A stretch of DNA of 64,000 nt from Clitoria ternatea. Taxonomy: Eukaryota > Streptophyta > Magnoliopsida > Fabales > Fabaceae. Below, piece after piece: positions 1 through 10,954 of the stretch (positions are counted from its first letter, which is position 1; every line of letters starts with the position of its first letter). The stretch lies in contig CM075675.1 of the NCBI GenBank assembly GCA_037962975.1, positions 46,422,501 to 46,486,500 on the forward strand, written 5' to 3'. The position numbers were made by a program, and so were the translations under genes. Below the pieces are notes generated by a model. It did no database searches. It was not told where the DNA came from and saw only the letters and a program-made list of their open reading frames with translations.

Positions 1-1416
1 ATTCTTTTGTTTTTCTGTTGCCGCTATGCGTTTTGGCTCTCGAGTGTTATCAGGATTAGGAGAACGATCACGAGATCTTTTCTCAAACTTCTCTGGCTCA
101 TCATGAGTTTTACCCTTAAACAAATAATGTTTCAGTTTGCCTTCACGAGTAAGCACCTCAATGGTGTTTTTGAGTTGCTTGCACTCCTCTGTGGTATGGC
201 CAACTGATTCGTGAAACTCACAATATTTCTTTGGGTTCCCACCGCGTCTGATTGGAGGTGGACGTTGAATCCCATAAACGTTGAGGGTAGTCCATCCTAT
301 TTCACGCAAGATTTGTTCATATGTCGAGTTCAGGGGTGCATAATGAGCGAAATTGAACACACGTCTATCTTGCTGTTTGAAGGGTTGGTTCCCTGCTTTG
401 TCTTTCTGAGGGAACTTATCATTCCTGGATGATTTTTCCTTCTCTTTGTCATGGTGTGGAGTTGCAATGGGTGGTTTACTGCGAGATGCAATGGCTTCCA
501 AGTGCATCTCAATACCCACATACTTGGATGCCTTTCTGCGAAATTCCTCCATGGTGGATGGAGGTCTTTTTGCCAATGACAAAGCAAAGGGTGATTTCGG
601 TTGCATGGCCTCGATGAGGATATGCAATTGAATTGCTTCTGTCAGGTCAGGGACCATGGCTGCCTCTTTATAAAATCTCTTAAGGAAATCCTTTAGAGAC
701 TCTTTGTCACCTTGCTTGATCTGAGCCAAGGTATGGGAGGTTCTAGGCATATCCCTAGAGATTACAAAGTGGCTGCCAAAAGCTGTGGCCAAATCCTCCC
801 ATGAATCAATGGAACCTGAAGGTAAACTCTTGAACCAGCTAAGAGCTTCACCTGTAAAGGTCCCGGGGAACATTCTGCACATGACATCTTCCTCCGCACC
901 TAAGAACATAGCTTCATAGATATAAGCATCTAAATGCTTAGAAGGATCTGTCTCCCCAGTATATTTCCCTATGGAAATGGGTTGCATAGTTTGCAAATGT
1001 CTAGGGACATGCGCATTCATGAGTCTTTTGGAAAATGGGATACTCATCTTGTATCCCGAGGGGGATGTATTTGAAAGGGCTCTCCTTCCCCCATGATGTT
1101 GAGCATTTGCCAGTGGAAGGCTTCGTTGCTCTTCCATGTAGGTAGGGATGCGAGAGTAATTTGGAGTACTCGATTCCTCCTGTGCATGCGATTCATGGCG
1201 CGGCTGGTTTACAGGACCCGCTCTCTCATGCATGGGATTCGCCTTTTCACGACGAAGCTCTGCAATTTCTTCTTTCAACATTCTGATCATGTCATCTCTC
1301 AGATCTGGAGAATCAACATGCGTTGCCTTTTTGTGAGCATCGTTGTCAAAGTTGAGACGTCTAGGATTGCGTGGAGGAGAATCCTCCATCTGCACCTCTG
1401 GTCCTGGTCTTTCCAT
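1..1416 (-). CDS. Gag of a Tat-like Ty3/gypsy retrotransposon (partial, open at window edge)
   Basis: The minus-strand frame opens with ATG at 1416 and has no stop in 472 codons before it leaves the window at base 1. I checked every triplet of this frame. The translated product starts MERPGPEVQMEDSPPRNPRR, has an acidic/basic charged N-terminal region, then a retrotransposon gag core (motifs GEALSWFKSLPSGSI, FLKRFYKEA, AIQLHILIEAMQPKSPF) and a C-terminal segment with a Cys-His knuckle-like stretch (KKYCEFHESVGHTTEECKQL). Gag forms the virus-like particle that packages element RNA. Context supports the call: a primer-binding-like site and an LTR lie directly upstream on the same strand. The core resembles the plant Tat/Athila branch rather than chromoviruses. 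The lineage is inferred; the gag call is firm. The rest of the element lies outside the window. Confidence 0.8.
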   Translation of the reverse strand, partial: MERPGPEVQMEDSPPRNPRRLNFDNDAHKKATHVDSPDLRDDMIRMLKEEIAELRREKANPMHERAGPVNQPRHESHAQEESSTPNYSRIPTYMEEQRSLPLANAQHHGGRRALSNTSPSGYKMSIPFSKRLMNAHVPRHLQTMQPISIGKYTGETDPSKHLDAYIYEAMFLGAEEDVMCRMFPGTFTGEALSWFKSLPSGSIDSWEDLATAFGSHFVISRDMPRTSHTLAQIKQGDKESLKDFLKRFYKEAAMVPDLTEAIQLHILIEAMQPKSPFALSLAKRPPSTMEEFRRKASKYVGIEMHLEAIASRSKPPIATPHHDKEKEKSSRNDKFPQKDKAGNQPFKQQDRRVFNFAHYAPLNSTYEQILREIGWTTLNVYGIQRPPPIRRGGNPKKYCEFHESVGHTTEECKQLKNTIEVLTREGKLKHYLFKGKTHDEPEKFEKRSRDRSPNPDNTREPKRIAATEKQKN

Positions 1417-1470
1417 TAATGATGAATGTAATGAGAATTCCTCAAGGATTGTGGGATTACCAATTTTACA

Positions 1471-1490
1471 GGTCCCACCGGGCGTGCCAA
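1471..1490 (-). other. Primer-binding-site-like sequence
   Basis: Read on the minus strand, TTGGCACGCCCGGTGGGACC follows immediately after the CA end of the LTR and precedes gag by about 55 bp. Position and the TTGGC...GGGAC form match non-Met primer-binding sites of plant gypsy elements. I have not assigned the tRNA. Confidence 0.6.
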
Positions 1491-1830
1491 TGAACTGTTC
1501 TTTACAGGGGGTGTAAAGGTGTGATTGTCGAACAATTCAAAATGTACATGAAACGTAAAATCTGGTACAAGGAGGTGCTTATACAGATACAAATACGGAG
1601 TGCTCTTGTACGCTGGGCGTGATATAGGGCACTCTATGGCGGTGTTGCAGTCCGCCTGGATTAGCTTCTTTTGCCTTGACACAATTGGTGGTTGTACCTG
1701 CAGTTATTCTCCGACGCTCAAGTCAGTATCTTGGAATACTATTAGACTTAGAAAGCAAATCAGAGAGAATTATGCAAGTTAGAGTGTAAGGTTCAGAATT
1801 GGGGGGGATCCCTTATACCTTTTTGATGAG

Positions 1831-1840
1831 GTTTATATAC
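1831..1840 (-). promoter_or_regulatory. TATA box of the Tat-like LTR
   Basis: Minus-strand GTATATAAAC is the only strong TATA box in this LTR and lies about 345 bp upstream of the LTR's inner end. It is suitably placed to start element RNA. Confidence 0.4.
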
Positions 1841-2188
1841 CTGTTACTGGTGCTCCATTATTGGTAGGACCCGTTCCTTGTTTTCTGGCATAATGCAAGA
1901 AAGGTAGTGGGTCCCCGTGTCGTTCACGAGCACCATCGCTGTAGTGGGTATTTCCACTTGCTTGGAAAGCGTTAATGTTTTATTATTTTATTCATTGTTC
2001 CCTTTTATGCGTGACAGCGTGATTCCCATTTTCAACCTCTCAAGACAGAGTCAATCTCGTGCCGGGGTTATAAGTATGGGCTCGCTACGCAGTATAGGAA
2101 ATTCAATATTCCGCCTATGGCTTGGCGGAGTAGTATGCATTGGAAATACTTTATGCATGTGTATAAGATATTCAATATTTTCCACCTT

Positions 2189-2284
2189 GGCGGAGTAATA
2201 AGCTTAGGCGGAGTAACATGCCTTGGCGGAGTTACATGCCATGGCGGAGTAACGTGCCTTGGCGGAGTTACGTGCCCTGGCGGT
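2189..2284. repeat. 18-bp minisatellite inside the LTR
   Basis: Five consecutive 18-bp units start GGCGGAGT at 2189, 2207, 2225, 2243 and 2261. A broken sixth begins at 2279, and a related stray unit lies near 2125. Units alternate between GGCGGAGTAAC and GGCGGAGTTAC cores. Because 18 is a multiple of three, both strands give short repeated open frames, which I regard as artefacts. Confidence 0.85.
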
Positions 2285-2399
2285 ATGTACTCCGTATAAA
2301 AGTAATTATAAGGTATTTGAAACGTATTTCTCCTGTTCAAAATGCTGATCTGGCAAAGCATTAAAACCATGCTCTTGGGGGCCGGTGTTGGGACCAGAT

Positions 2400-2401
2400 C
2401 A

Positions 2402-2493
<92 letters not shown>
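2400..2493. repeat. (ATT)n microsatellite
   Basis: About 30 near-perfect ATT copies follow directly after the LTR-like sequence. Confidence 0.95.
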
Positions 2494-2495
<2 letters not shown>

Positions 2496-4560
2496 AACGT
2501 GGAAGAATTTCTAAACGAATAAAAGTTCAAGGTTTAATTAAATATTTAGCCATATAATATATTATAGAATTTAGCTCCGTTAGCAAAATAAAAAATTAGG
2601 ATTTACATACCAAAATGTACTATTTGTAGGGACTAATTTATAAATAATTTCAAATGATTAACTTAATATTTATTTAAATTTTAGTATTTTATTAGAAAAT
2701 AAATAAATATATCTACGTTCACTATTTGTATTTATTTGTTGTTTCCTTATAGAGAAAATGGAATTTACCAAACCTAATCTTGGTAATTAGTATTATTATT
2801 ACCTGTAGATGCTTCATTTTATGCGGCAGAATCTTCAAAATGCAAATTGATCAAAATTTTCAAATACGTAATAAATGATGGCTGCGAAGCACGTACAAAT
2901 ATCATAATTGACATCGAAACATTAATTTAGTTATACTTTTACCTAATCATCGTCAACTGTTGGCATGAGGTTGGAGTGAAAATAATATATATTACATAAC
3001 ATGAGGCTGCGTCAACATTCACTACTGCCCAAATTAAAACGTAATGAATTTTCTTCTTGTTTGATGATTTTTTTTACACGCTCATGTGATAAAAAAATAT
3101 AATTACCAAATTTTTACATAACTATATTTCATAAGATGAAAGATAAATAGACTCGTAGTTAATGGATACCCACAAAAATATCTATTAAATGATTATGGTT
3201 TTGAGTATCTCAATTTAGAATAAAATTTATTAAATTTTTTATTCACAACGTAATTTAGAGTGCTCTTTAAGCTTTTAAATTGATAGGTTTATGATATTAA
3301 AGTGTTTCAATTAGAAACAAAATATAAGGTAGAAAGCAAAATTGAATAGGACATAAAATATACACGATTAATGAATAACTCAAAATAATAGAGAAATTAT
3401 GATAGTTTATAATCACACCCGAGATAGTTTATAATCATCAAGTTATAGAGATCAAGTAAATTGTAATGCAAGGAAATGACTAAAACAATAATAAAAAAAC
3501 ATATCAGAATTCAAAATATAAAGAAACATACAAACATATATAGTAAAACTGCAGCAAAGTGGTATAAGCAGAACCAAAATGAAGTAAAATAAAAGATGTG
3601 AAAAATTAAAGTTGCAAGATAAACTATTGCTCTTATATCATTTTGATTGCCAATAGTCGTGATGGTGGATGTTTTAGGTGTTTCTCTTAGATGCTTAAGC
3701 TTTCTGAATTTGCTCTCCCTTTCTTCTGAGTCTGATTTTTGTTTTTATGTCTTACTACATAATGGTAACTTGAAAGAAGTTACCTCTTTTCCCCCCACTA
3801 CTTGAAAGGTTACTACATGCTCCAACCAAACAATGTCCCTTTGTTGTCGAGCCTTCAAAATTGCCCAAATTAATTATTTAGACCTGTGCCCAGTCCAACC
3901 TGATCACAAGGAGTAGTTTGGCTGCAACTTGAAATCCTGCTAACTTGAAGGCTTACTTTCTGAGTTGATCACATGTAAACATTGAAGCTATTTTCTCTCA
4001 ACTAATTAAGACTCTTAATTAGAAATGAAAACACATCAATATTGACCTTTACTTGAGGGTTACAAATTAATCCTAATTTGATTCAACAAATCGACATCGC
4101 TCATCAATCAATTAATATAAAAAGTGCATCCAAAAGGCCTTTATATTTAAAATTAAAAGCATCAATTATATATCTCTAGTCCTATCCAGGGATTTTAATT
4201 TCACCCTTAACAGATACCCGATAAAATATTATTTCTTTTGAGTTGTGAAAGATTAATATTTTAAAATTAAGATATCAAATAAACCCCTAATTTTGGCTCA
4301 AGTTGCACACTTAATGGATATGCTTCCATCAACGATAGTGCTATTACTATTACATGATAACTTGCAACTCTTTGAATATGATCTAGACCAAGTAATCTTG
4401 GAAGAAATCTAGTCATTAAGGAAATCATGAGTCTATCGCTTGATGTACAAAACAGTAAAAGTTAAAAATTAGGCACAACGACCACAAAGGTTCCTACATA
4501 TGACAACTTAAATATAAAACTAGAGCCTATCTTGGTACAAGGCATAAACATAAGGGATTG
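2494..4560. other. AT-rich sequence without recognised features
   Basis: I see no conserved coding frame, terminal repeats or RNA gene here. Short open frames are what AT-rich DNA gives by chance. Confidence 0.6.
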
Positions 4561-4569
4561 AAGAAAGAC

Positions 4570-5660
4570 CAAATTAAGCTTTAAGGGGCCTGTTGTTCGC
4601 ATCATCAGCAACAACTTCCTCATCTCCCTTTCCCCGGACCTCTGTTTGTGCAGGAGACCCAACATCCTCTTCCTTTGAATACATCACTTGGCCTTTAGGA
4701 AGAGGAAGAAACTCAAAAGGCTTATCCACTACCTCGTAAAGCTCACTATTTTATTCCACAACTAATTCACCATTACAGAACTAGTTGAATATTTCAATCC
4801 CATTGGTGTTTAGTGGGTAACCATGGTTGTGATACATCATCTGGCAGATGACACTGTTAAAGGCCTTCATTATTGCTTGGACAAAGATTTCAACATTTCT
4901 CTTGCTCTCAGTAACTTTATCTTTGACCAGTTTTTTTAGTTTTTCATTTTTAACACCAAGCACAACGAAATCGTCATAGCCTAAAGTTCGTCAAGTTGTT
5001 TCTTTAGTGCTTCCAAATCTTCCTTGGCCTTCTGTTCCAATGTCGTCACTTTGGACACTGTCTTTTCTAACCTGACGTTCTTGGTAAGTAGGTCTTGGTT
5101 ACGACGATGGACCTTTACTGATCCTCCTACAACTTCTGCCTTTCTTTCTTCAAATCTTGTACCTCAATTGAGGTTCCATGTAGTTGATATAAGGAGTGGA
5201 GTACACTCAAACTCTTTAAACTAGACCAAATGGTACCAAAATGAATGTACTTGAACTCCTCCTCATTTAAGCCATCCTTGAGCTGAAATGACATGGTACA
5301 GTGCTTGTCGTGGTCCTTAATGGCCCCCATAAAATGTATATAATATCTTCCACTAACCACATTGGACGAGATTATGAAAGGGAGTGTTAGGGTGCTCATC
5401 GTCACTTAATGTCACCTGAATGGGAACTTAGCCCTTCGATTCCATAACCTTCATCTTCCTCTCATCCTCCTTGGAGCCTTTTCTACTATCTCAATGACAT
5501 TTCTTTTTCTTTTGGGAAGATGCGCCCATCTTGCGTAGTTTATCCCCCTTCTCTGTGGGAAGGCTTACAGTTTTAGCCTTCTTCACAACGGGGAAGACCA
5601 GGTTCTCAACCAACCCTACTCTAGGTTAACATTCCCTATCTGTGCCAATAATGCATCCAA
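4570..5660 (-). pseudogene. Decayed coiled-coil coding remnant, possibly a plant gypsy-associated protein
   Basis: Minus-strand frames carry protein-like stretches broken by stops and frameshifts. These are a Lys-rich basic segment near 5500; a 92-codon piece at 5127-5405; a charged heptad-like region (VRLEKTVSKVTTLEQKAKED, about 4990-5080); a 60-codon piece at 4781-4963; and an acidic tail ending about 4570. Charge alternation and Leu/Val spacing suggest a coiled coil, as found in the C-terminal part of PF04195-type plant transposon proteins. That link is an inference from general resemblance. No frame is intact, so it is annotated as a pseudogene. Confidence 0.4.
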
Positions 5661-5959
5661 AGTGTTCCCTTCCATATTGCTTGCATATCAAAAATAAAAG
5701 ACAAGTCTTAAAGTTAAAGTAGCTAACCGATATGTCAAAATATAGGTGAAAAGATTATAGGACAACCAAGGGAAGTCAAGAACTCAACCGCCTTATTGGC
5801 TTTTCCTAGAAAACTTTATTATTTTATTGGGATGAAGCAAACCACTTCCGACAAAGTCTCGATCACCGGTGAGACCTTAGAGATAATTGCTCATTAATGA
5901 TTACATAGGCACCACTCTCCAACAGAAAATGTTAGTGTGTCTAACCATTATAGAATTTA

Positions 5960-6215
5960 GGAGAACCGTTAGTATTCTCCTAGAATTTTGGTATGTCAGG
6001 CCTCACACAAACCTTATGTTCTGGTGATTCCGGTATGTAATGGGATGATGATGGATGACCAGATTAAAAACCTCCCCTAAAATTCATGAAAAAGGGTGGC
6101 ACCTCAAATAGTGGGTTCATGTATTCATTTGTGTTCATGGGATGCTGCGTTGACTGTGAAGGATGATAGTACATTAGCCAAGGTGATGGTGGAGGCTGTT
6201 GTTAAGGAACAAAGT
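5960..6215 (-). pseudogene. Possible 3' continuation of the PMD pseudogene
   Basis: On the minus strand a Pro/Met/Asn-rich stretch (HPMNTNEYMNPLFEVPPFFM) reads open before decaying. It lies downstream of the PMD gene stop at 6805 on the same strand. It resembles the low-complexity tails sometimes found after PMD domains, but the tie is inferred. The intervening 6220-6800 shows no recognisable feature. Confidence 0.25.
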
Positions 6216-6804
6216 TGATCCGGAGTGGTAACCAGAAACAAGCAAGTCATGATTGGAGTCCAGAGCTGTCAACAGACTACGGATTCTTCCCTCGACCCTG
6301 GTTCATAACTGACAATCCGATAAGTCAGTCAGAAGAGGTATGGGTAACCTGACCCTACAGCTACAATATCAACAGTAAGTTAGGAAGATAGTTAAATCAC
6401 TTCCAAACTAAGGTAAACACTATAAATACAATTCATTAATTACTGAAGAGAGATCTGATGGAATTCCCATAAGTTACCTCCGTAATCTTGCATTACCTTA
6501 GTTACAGTACTGACTTAAGCATCGAAGAATATTCTGTAGGTACCCCTCCGGTGTGATCTCCAACTTCCAGCACGGTCTAGAAATCAGTTCCATTCAAACT
6601 TGAAGAACCTCAGATTCCCACTGAACTGAGGTGTAAAATACTGAACTTCACTGAGGCGGTGTAAAACTGAGTGATAGGGAGGTAACAACGGTTGGGATAC
6701 TAGGATTCAGACCTCGATTAGGAGAGTCAACTCTTGATCCCGGATTCTAGAACAGATCAAAAGTAATGACCTATCTGTCGAGGAGGTAAGGATGGTATAA
6801 CGTA

Positions 6805-7428
6805 CTATTCATCTAGCTCTCGTAATTTTCGGCGAAGTATTCCTTTGCGTTCCACCCGATTCCCAGGCATATCTACGTTTACTTCCACAAATGGTCCCTC
6901 CTCTGTAGGCATAGGTGCATCCACTCTAGCCTCCACAATTCTGTCCTCCTCATTCATTGGCATGAGTATGTTTTCTATTTCCCTCCGAATTTAATCAAAT
7001 CTGAAAGTAGGAGGCTCTAATGGGTTGTACCCCTCCAATGACGAAAGGTACTGTATAACCTCCAGGATGTTATACTGAAATAAAAAACATATACATTAAT
7101 TACAGAAAAATGAATTCATTAATAATTAAACAGAAAAATGCATTTGTTAAAATCCTTACCGAAGCTCCCCTTGCAGCCCCTTGTTTAGTGACCCATCTTC
7201 AAGTACGGGTCTTGTACCATCTAAAACACTGACAGTTCATAGACATCTCACTAAACAACAGTTGACCAGAGCATACATGTGCCACTCTATTATTCCATAA
7301 TTCCACTAAAGGTTTTAAGATGTTTGGCCAATTTTCTTCAACCTTGCCCTTTAGAGTAATTGCATGCGAGTCTTCACGTTGAGAAAGTTCTTGGGGAATA
7401 TGTTGCTCCTTTTGAAATTTCCTGAGAA
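6805..7428 (-). pseudogene. PMD (plant mobile domain, MAIN-like) pseudogene, 3' part
   Basis: Minus-strand exon 7428-7167 reads LRKFQKEQHIPQELSQREDS and then LFSEMSMNCQCFRWYKTRT, typical of the C-terminal half of PMD proteins (PF10536, often named 'serine/threonine-protein phosphatase 7 long form homolog'). A TCG|GTAAGG donor and TTTATTTCAG acceptor bound an intron of about 80 bp. The last exon begins YNILEVIQYLSSLEGYNPLE and ends RRKLRELDE-stop at 6805. In-frame stops (one after WYKTRT, one after TFRFD) show decay. The upstream exons lie 13.7 kb away at 21106-22244. The break coincides exactly with the LTR boundary at 7429, so the gene was split by the retrotransposon. Confidence 0.8.
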
Positions 7429-7814
7429 TGTAACATCCTTGTTTTTAGTAAGCAGTCTTAACCTTGTAAATTTTCAAGTATGGAAGTTCTGTAAGTGATA
7501 ATAAGTAAATAAAATACCCTGCAGGTAGTCTGTAACATCCCAAAAATTTCATTCTCACGTATAATCATTTTTATCTAGACCATTAATGATAGGCTAAATT
7601 ACACTTTTGGTCCTCTAACTTGTAAGTTTTTTTCAAATTGGTCCCCAATTATTTTTTTAATTCAATGAGGTCCCCAAACTTTTTAAAACGCGTCAACTTG
7701 GTCCTTCTGTTAGAAACTCAGTAACGCCGTTTGCTCACATGGCATGCGTGGACACGTGTCAGATTTTGATTGGATAATGGTTATGTTTGAAATTAAAAGA
7801 ATTTGTCCTAGATA

Positions 7815-7868
7815 GGACTTGAACCCGTGACCTTTGAGTCAAAAACCATAACCATCACCACTAGGCCA
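7815..7868 (-). other. tRNA-like A/B box segment in the left MULE arm
   Basis: The minus strand contains TGGCCTAGTGG (7868-7858) and GGTTCAAGTCC (7825-7815), resembling Pol III A and B boxes at tRNA-like spacing of 43 bp. It is the inverted partner of the segment in the right arm. A full cloverleaf does not form convincingly, so I do not call it a tRNA gene. Confidence 0.45.
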
Positions 7869-9139
7869 CATATCTCTTTAGTGATTCAAATGACAATGTT
7901 TATATATAAAGGTAAACTTTCAATATCTTTTAAAAGTATATTTAATTTAATTATTATAATAAAATATTTATAGGTATATTTAATTTATTTATTGTAAATA
8001 AAATATTTAAGGTTATATTTAATTTTATTATTGTTAATAAAATATTTAGTTATTTTCTAATTTAATTATTTTGATAAAATATTTAAGAATATACTTAATT
8101 TATTTATTCTTAATAAAATATTTAAAGGTATATTTAATTTTATTACTATATACTTAAATTATCAATAAAATAATTAAATATTTTATTAATAATAAATAAA
8201 TAAATTATATTCTTAAATATTTTAATAATAATAAAAATAAATAAATAAACTATATTTTAATATATTTTTTAAATATTTTATTAATAATAAATAAATTAAC
8301 TATAATTTTAATATTTAATAAAAAATAATTAAATAAAATATTCTTAAAAATATTTGATTAATAATAATTAAACTAAATATTTTTTTCAATATTTTATAAA
8401 AATAATTAAATTAACTATATTTTTAAGTATTTTATTAATAATAAATAAATTAACTATATGTTTAATATTTCATAAAAAATAATTAAATAAAATATTTTTA
8501 AAATATTTGATTAATAATAATTAAAATAAATATATTTTTCAATATTTTATCAAAATAATTAAATTAAATATATTTTTAAATATTTTCTTAACAATATTAA
8601 AATTAAATATACCTTTAAATATTTTCTTAATAATAAATATATTAAGTTTATTTTTTAAATATTTATTATTAATAATTAAAGTAAATATATTTTTAAATAT
8701 TTTCTCAAAAATGATTAAATTATATATTTTAAATGTTTTCTTAACAATATTAAAATAAATATACCTTTAAATATTTTCTTAATAATAAATAAATTAAGTT
8801 TATTTTTTGAATAGTTATTAATAATAATTAAACTAAATATAGTTTTAAATATTTAATAAAAATAATTAAATTAACTATATGTGTAAATATTCTATTAATA
8901 ATAATTAAACTAAATATATATTTAAATATTTTATCCAAATGATTAAATTAAAAAATAATTAAATATTTTATTAACAAGAATAAAATTAAATATAACCTTC
9001 AATATTTTATTTACAATAAATAAATTAAATATACCTATAAATATTTTATTATAATAATTAAATTAAATATACTTTTAAAAGATATTAAAAGTTTACCTTT
9101 ATATATAAACATTGTCATTTGAATCACTAAAGAGATATG

Positions 9140-9193
9140 TGGCCTAGTGGTGATGGTTATGGTTTTTGACTCAAAGGTCACGGGTTCAAGTCC
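9140..9193 (+). other. tRNA-like A/B box segment in the right MULE arm
   Basis: TGGCCTAGTGG at 9140-9150 and GGTTCAAGTCC at 9183-9193 match tRNA A and B box consensus at normal spacing. Stems around the TTCAAGT loop pair only partly (about four of five), so it is tRNA-derived or tRNA-mimicking rather than a functional tRNA. Confidence 0.45.
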
Positions 9194-10777
9194 TATCTAG
9201 GACAAATTCTTTTAATTTCAAACATAATCATCATCCAATCAAAATCTGACACGTGTCCTAAGTTCTGGTGGTGACACGTGTGCTAACAAGATTGTGACAC
9301 GTGTCCACACATGCCATGTGAGCAAACGGCGTTACTAACGGAAGGACCTAGTTGACGCGTTTTAAAAAGTTTGGGGACCTTATTGAATTAAAAAAATAAT
9401 TGGGGACCAATTTGAAAAAAACTTACAAGTTAGAGGACCAAAAGTGTAATTTAGCCTTAATGATATTATCCATTTTATCTCAACTTTTTACACAAATTTG
9501 GTTAGGAAAACATTTTTGTGAACACCTCTTTTGGTCCGGCCCAAATACCTTCTTTGATACTAACTTCCTGTAGCGCTCTGATTGGGACATTACCGAGTAA
9601 AATATTATTGAGCAAGCAATTTTCGAGTGGATCATGTCTGAGATAAGACTGTCCGAGTGTAGAAAGGAATCTGATTTTGAGTGAGATCTTCCTAAGTGAG
9701 GTATGACCGAGAGAACTTCTGAGTGAAGGAAGGTTAAGATGTTTCCAAGTGAGAAACACATAGAGGACAAATGTTACGAGGCTGGAAACACATAGATACC
9801 CAAGGATCAAATGATAAAACTTAATAATGCATTTTGCATCATGAAGATATTTTTGGAGGATTAAAACTAGAGCATACACCGGGTACGCTGGAGGACATTC
9901 ACGTCCGATCTCTAAGGAGAATCTTGGGAGTACAACCGGGATAGAAACCCAATGGCATCAGAGTCGCACCTGAAGCCGGGTCAGACGATGCAAGTCTGGT
10001 GTACTTTGACTAAATGACGGAATGTAACTATGATCGTGTAGAGCCAAGTCCCAGGATAATATAATGATTAGAACCTGTGAGTTCATTCGTACCTTATAAT
10101 GATTAAATATGATTGAGGGACTTGGTGGGCTCCAATCACTCTAGTATGGGAATGTTGTGCCCAGGGGCAACTTGAGCAGGACGACTTCCAAAGAATGAGA
10201 TAATGGTGATGGTGGATTGGTTTATTGGGCCCACATGCATCATGAGACTTAAACTTAAGATAAATTATAATAAACCTAACTCATGCATTCCATAACAACA
10301 TTATTGATTGTGATAGTTGTAAATATGTTAACTGTATTATTTATGTTATATTATCTGTTGATTGGATATGTCCGTACCGGGAACCTTCAGGGTCTGGGGT
10401 ATATACTCACCCTTTCTGATTAATAATAACAGAGGAGCTAGGAAACCAAGAACCGGAGTATGAAGAACAACAATACGTTGGACCAACTGGGAGTACTCAA
10501 TAAAAGTAGGATATATGTAGTTGAATATTTATAAATAAATAATAAGATAATGGATGACTGTATGTATTTAAGGGTGCCTATGTGCCCCATTCTGTTAATA
10601 GTACAATTGCTTATGGTTTGTGAATGACTATGTGAATTACCTACTATTTGCTTCCACTGATCTACCATTATTTTATTTTAAAAAAAATTCACTTTTTCTA
10701 AAAACTTTTAACCTCTTAGTTAAATAGGATGAACCTATAGAAGGGTCTGTCTTATTTAACCGAGGGTGTTACATTGG

Positions 10778-10789
10778 TGGTATCAGAGC
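10778..10789 (+). other. Primer-binding site, initiator tRNA-Met type
   Basis: TGGTATCAGAGC lies four bases after the LTR end. This is the classic complement of plant tRNA-iMet. The preceding TTGG makes a small TGGTGG duplication not usually seen. Confidence 0.9.
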
Positions 10790-10954
10790 ATAGTCGATTC
10801 ATTAAGCTTGGGAAGTGGACCACTAGTGTTCCACGTACTCTGATAGAAATATTGAACAATTCATAAAATACCTAAGACAAAATTTCCTATGTGGAATTCT
10901 CCACATAACATATATCCTGAATCCTTTTGTTGATATTCTTTCAGCAACTTCCTA

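Larger units (their letters stand above)
1491..2400 (-). mobile_element. LTR of the Tat-like gypsy element (outer end approximate)
   Basis: On the minus strand the LTR ends with CA at 1491, next to the primer-binding site. The outer end is not resolved and probably lies before the ATT microsatellite at 2400. It contains a U5-side motif TGACTTGAGCGTCGGAG (about 1705-1721), a TATA box and an 18-bp minisatellite in its promoter-distal part. No second LTR is in the window, so the boundary could not be checked by comparison. Confidence 0.5.
7592..9456. mobile_element. Mutator-like foldback element, non-autonomous, with 9-bp target duplication
   Basis: Terminal inverted repeats start GGCTAAATTACACTTTTGGT at both ends and remain recognisable for roughly 450-500 bp. 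Perfect 9-bp flanks TTAATGATA at 7583-7591 and 9457-9465 match the single empty-site copy in the 3' LTR at about 17553-17569, so the insertion is proven inside this window. Long terminal repeats plus a 9-bp duplication are the signature of Mutator-like elements. The middle, about 8000-9000, is A/T-only style repeat sequence (TAAATATTTTATTAATAAT variants). It has no coding capacity, so transposition depended on an enzyme from elsewhere. Confidence 0.9.
7429..10773 (+). repeat. 5' LTR of the chromovirus, interrupted and internally deleted
   Basis: It begins TGTAACATCCTTG at 7429, stops at 7591 where a MULE is inserted, resumes at 9466 and ends GTGTTACA at 10773. Without the insertion it is about 1.47 kb, against 3.70 kb for the 3' LTR. 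The missing part corresponds to about 2.2 kb between roughly 17850 and 20095 of the 3' LTR. The deletion junction near 9752 carries an 11-bp filler, GAAACACATAG, copied from sequence a few tens of bases away. Confidence 0.85.

Noticed and set aside
2117..2370. Frames with GGVTC or PPRHVT repeats
   Set aside because: Direct translation of the 18-bp minisatellite.
2342..2557. Poly-Leu open frame
   Set aside because: Translation of the ATT microsatellite.
7815..7868. A true tRNA gene in the MULE arms
   Set aside because: A and B boxes fit, but acceptor and anticodon stems do not pair properly.
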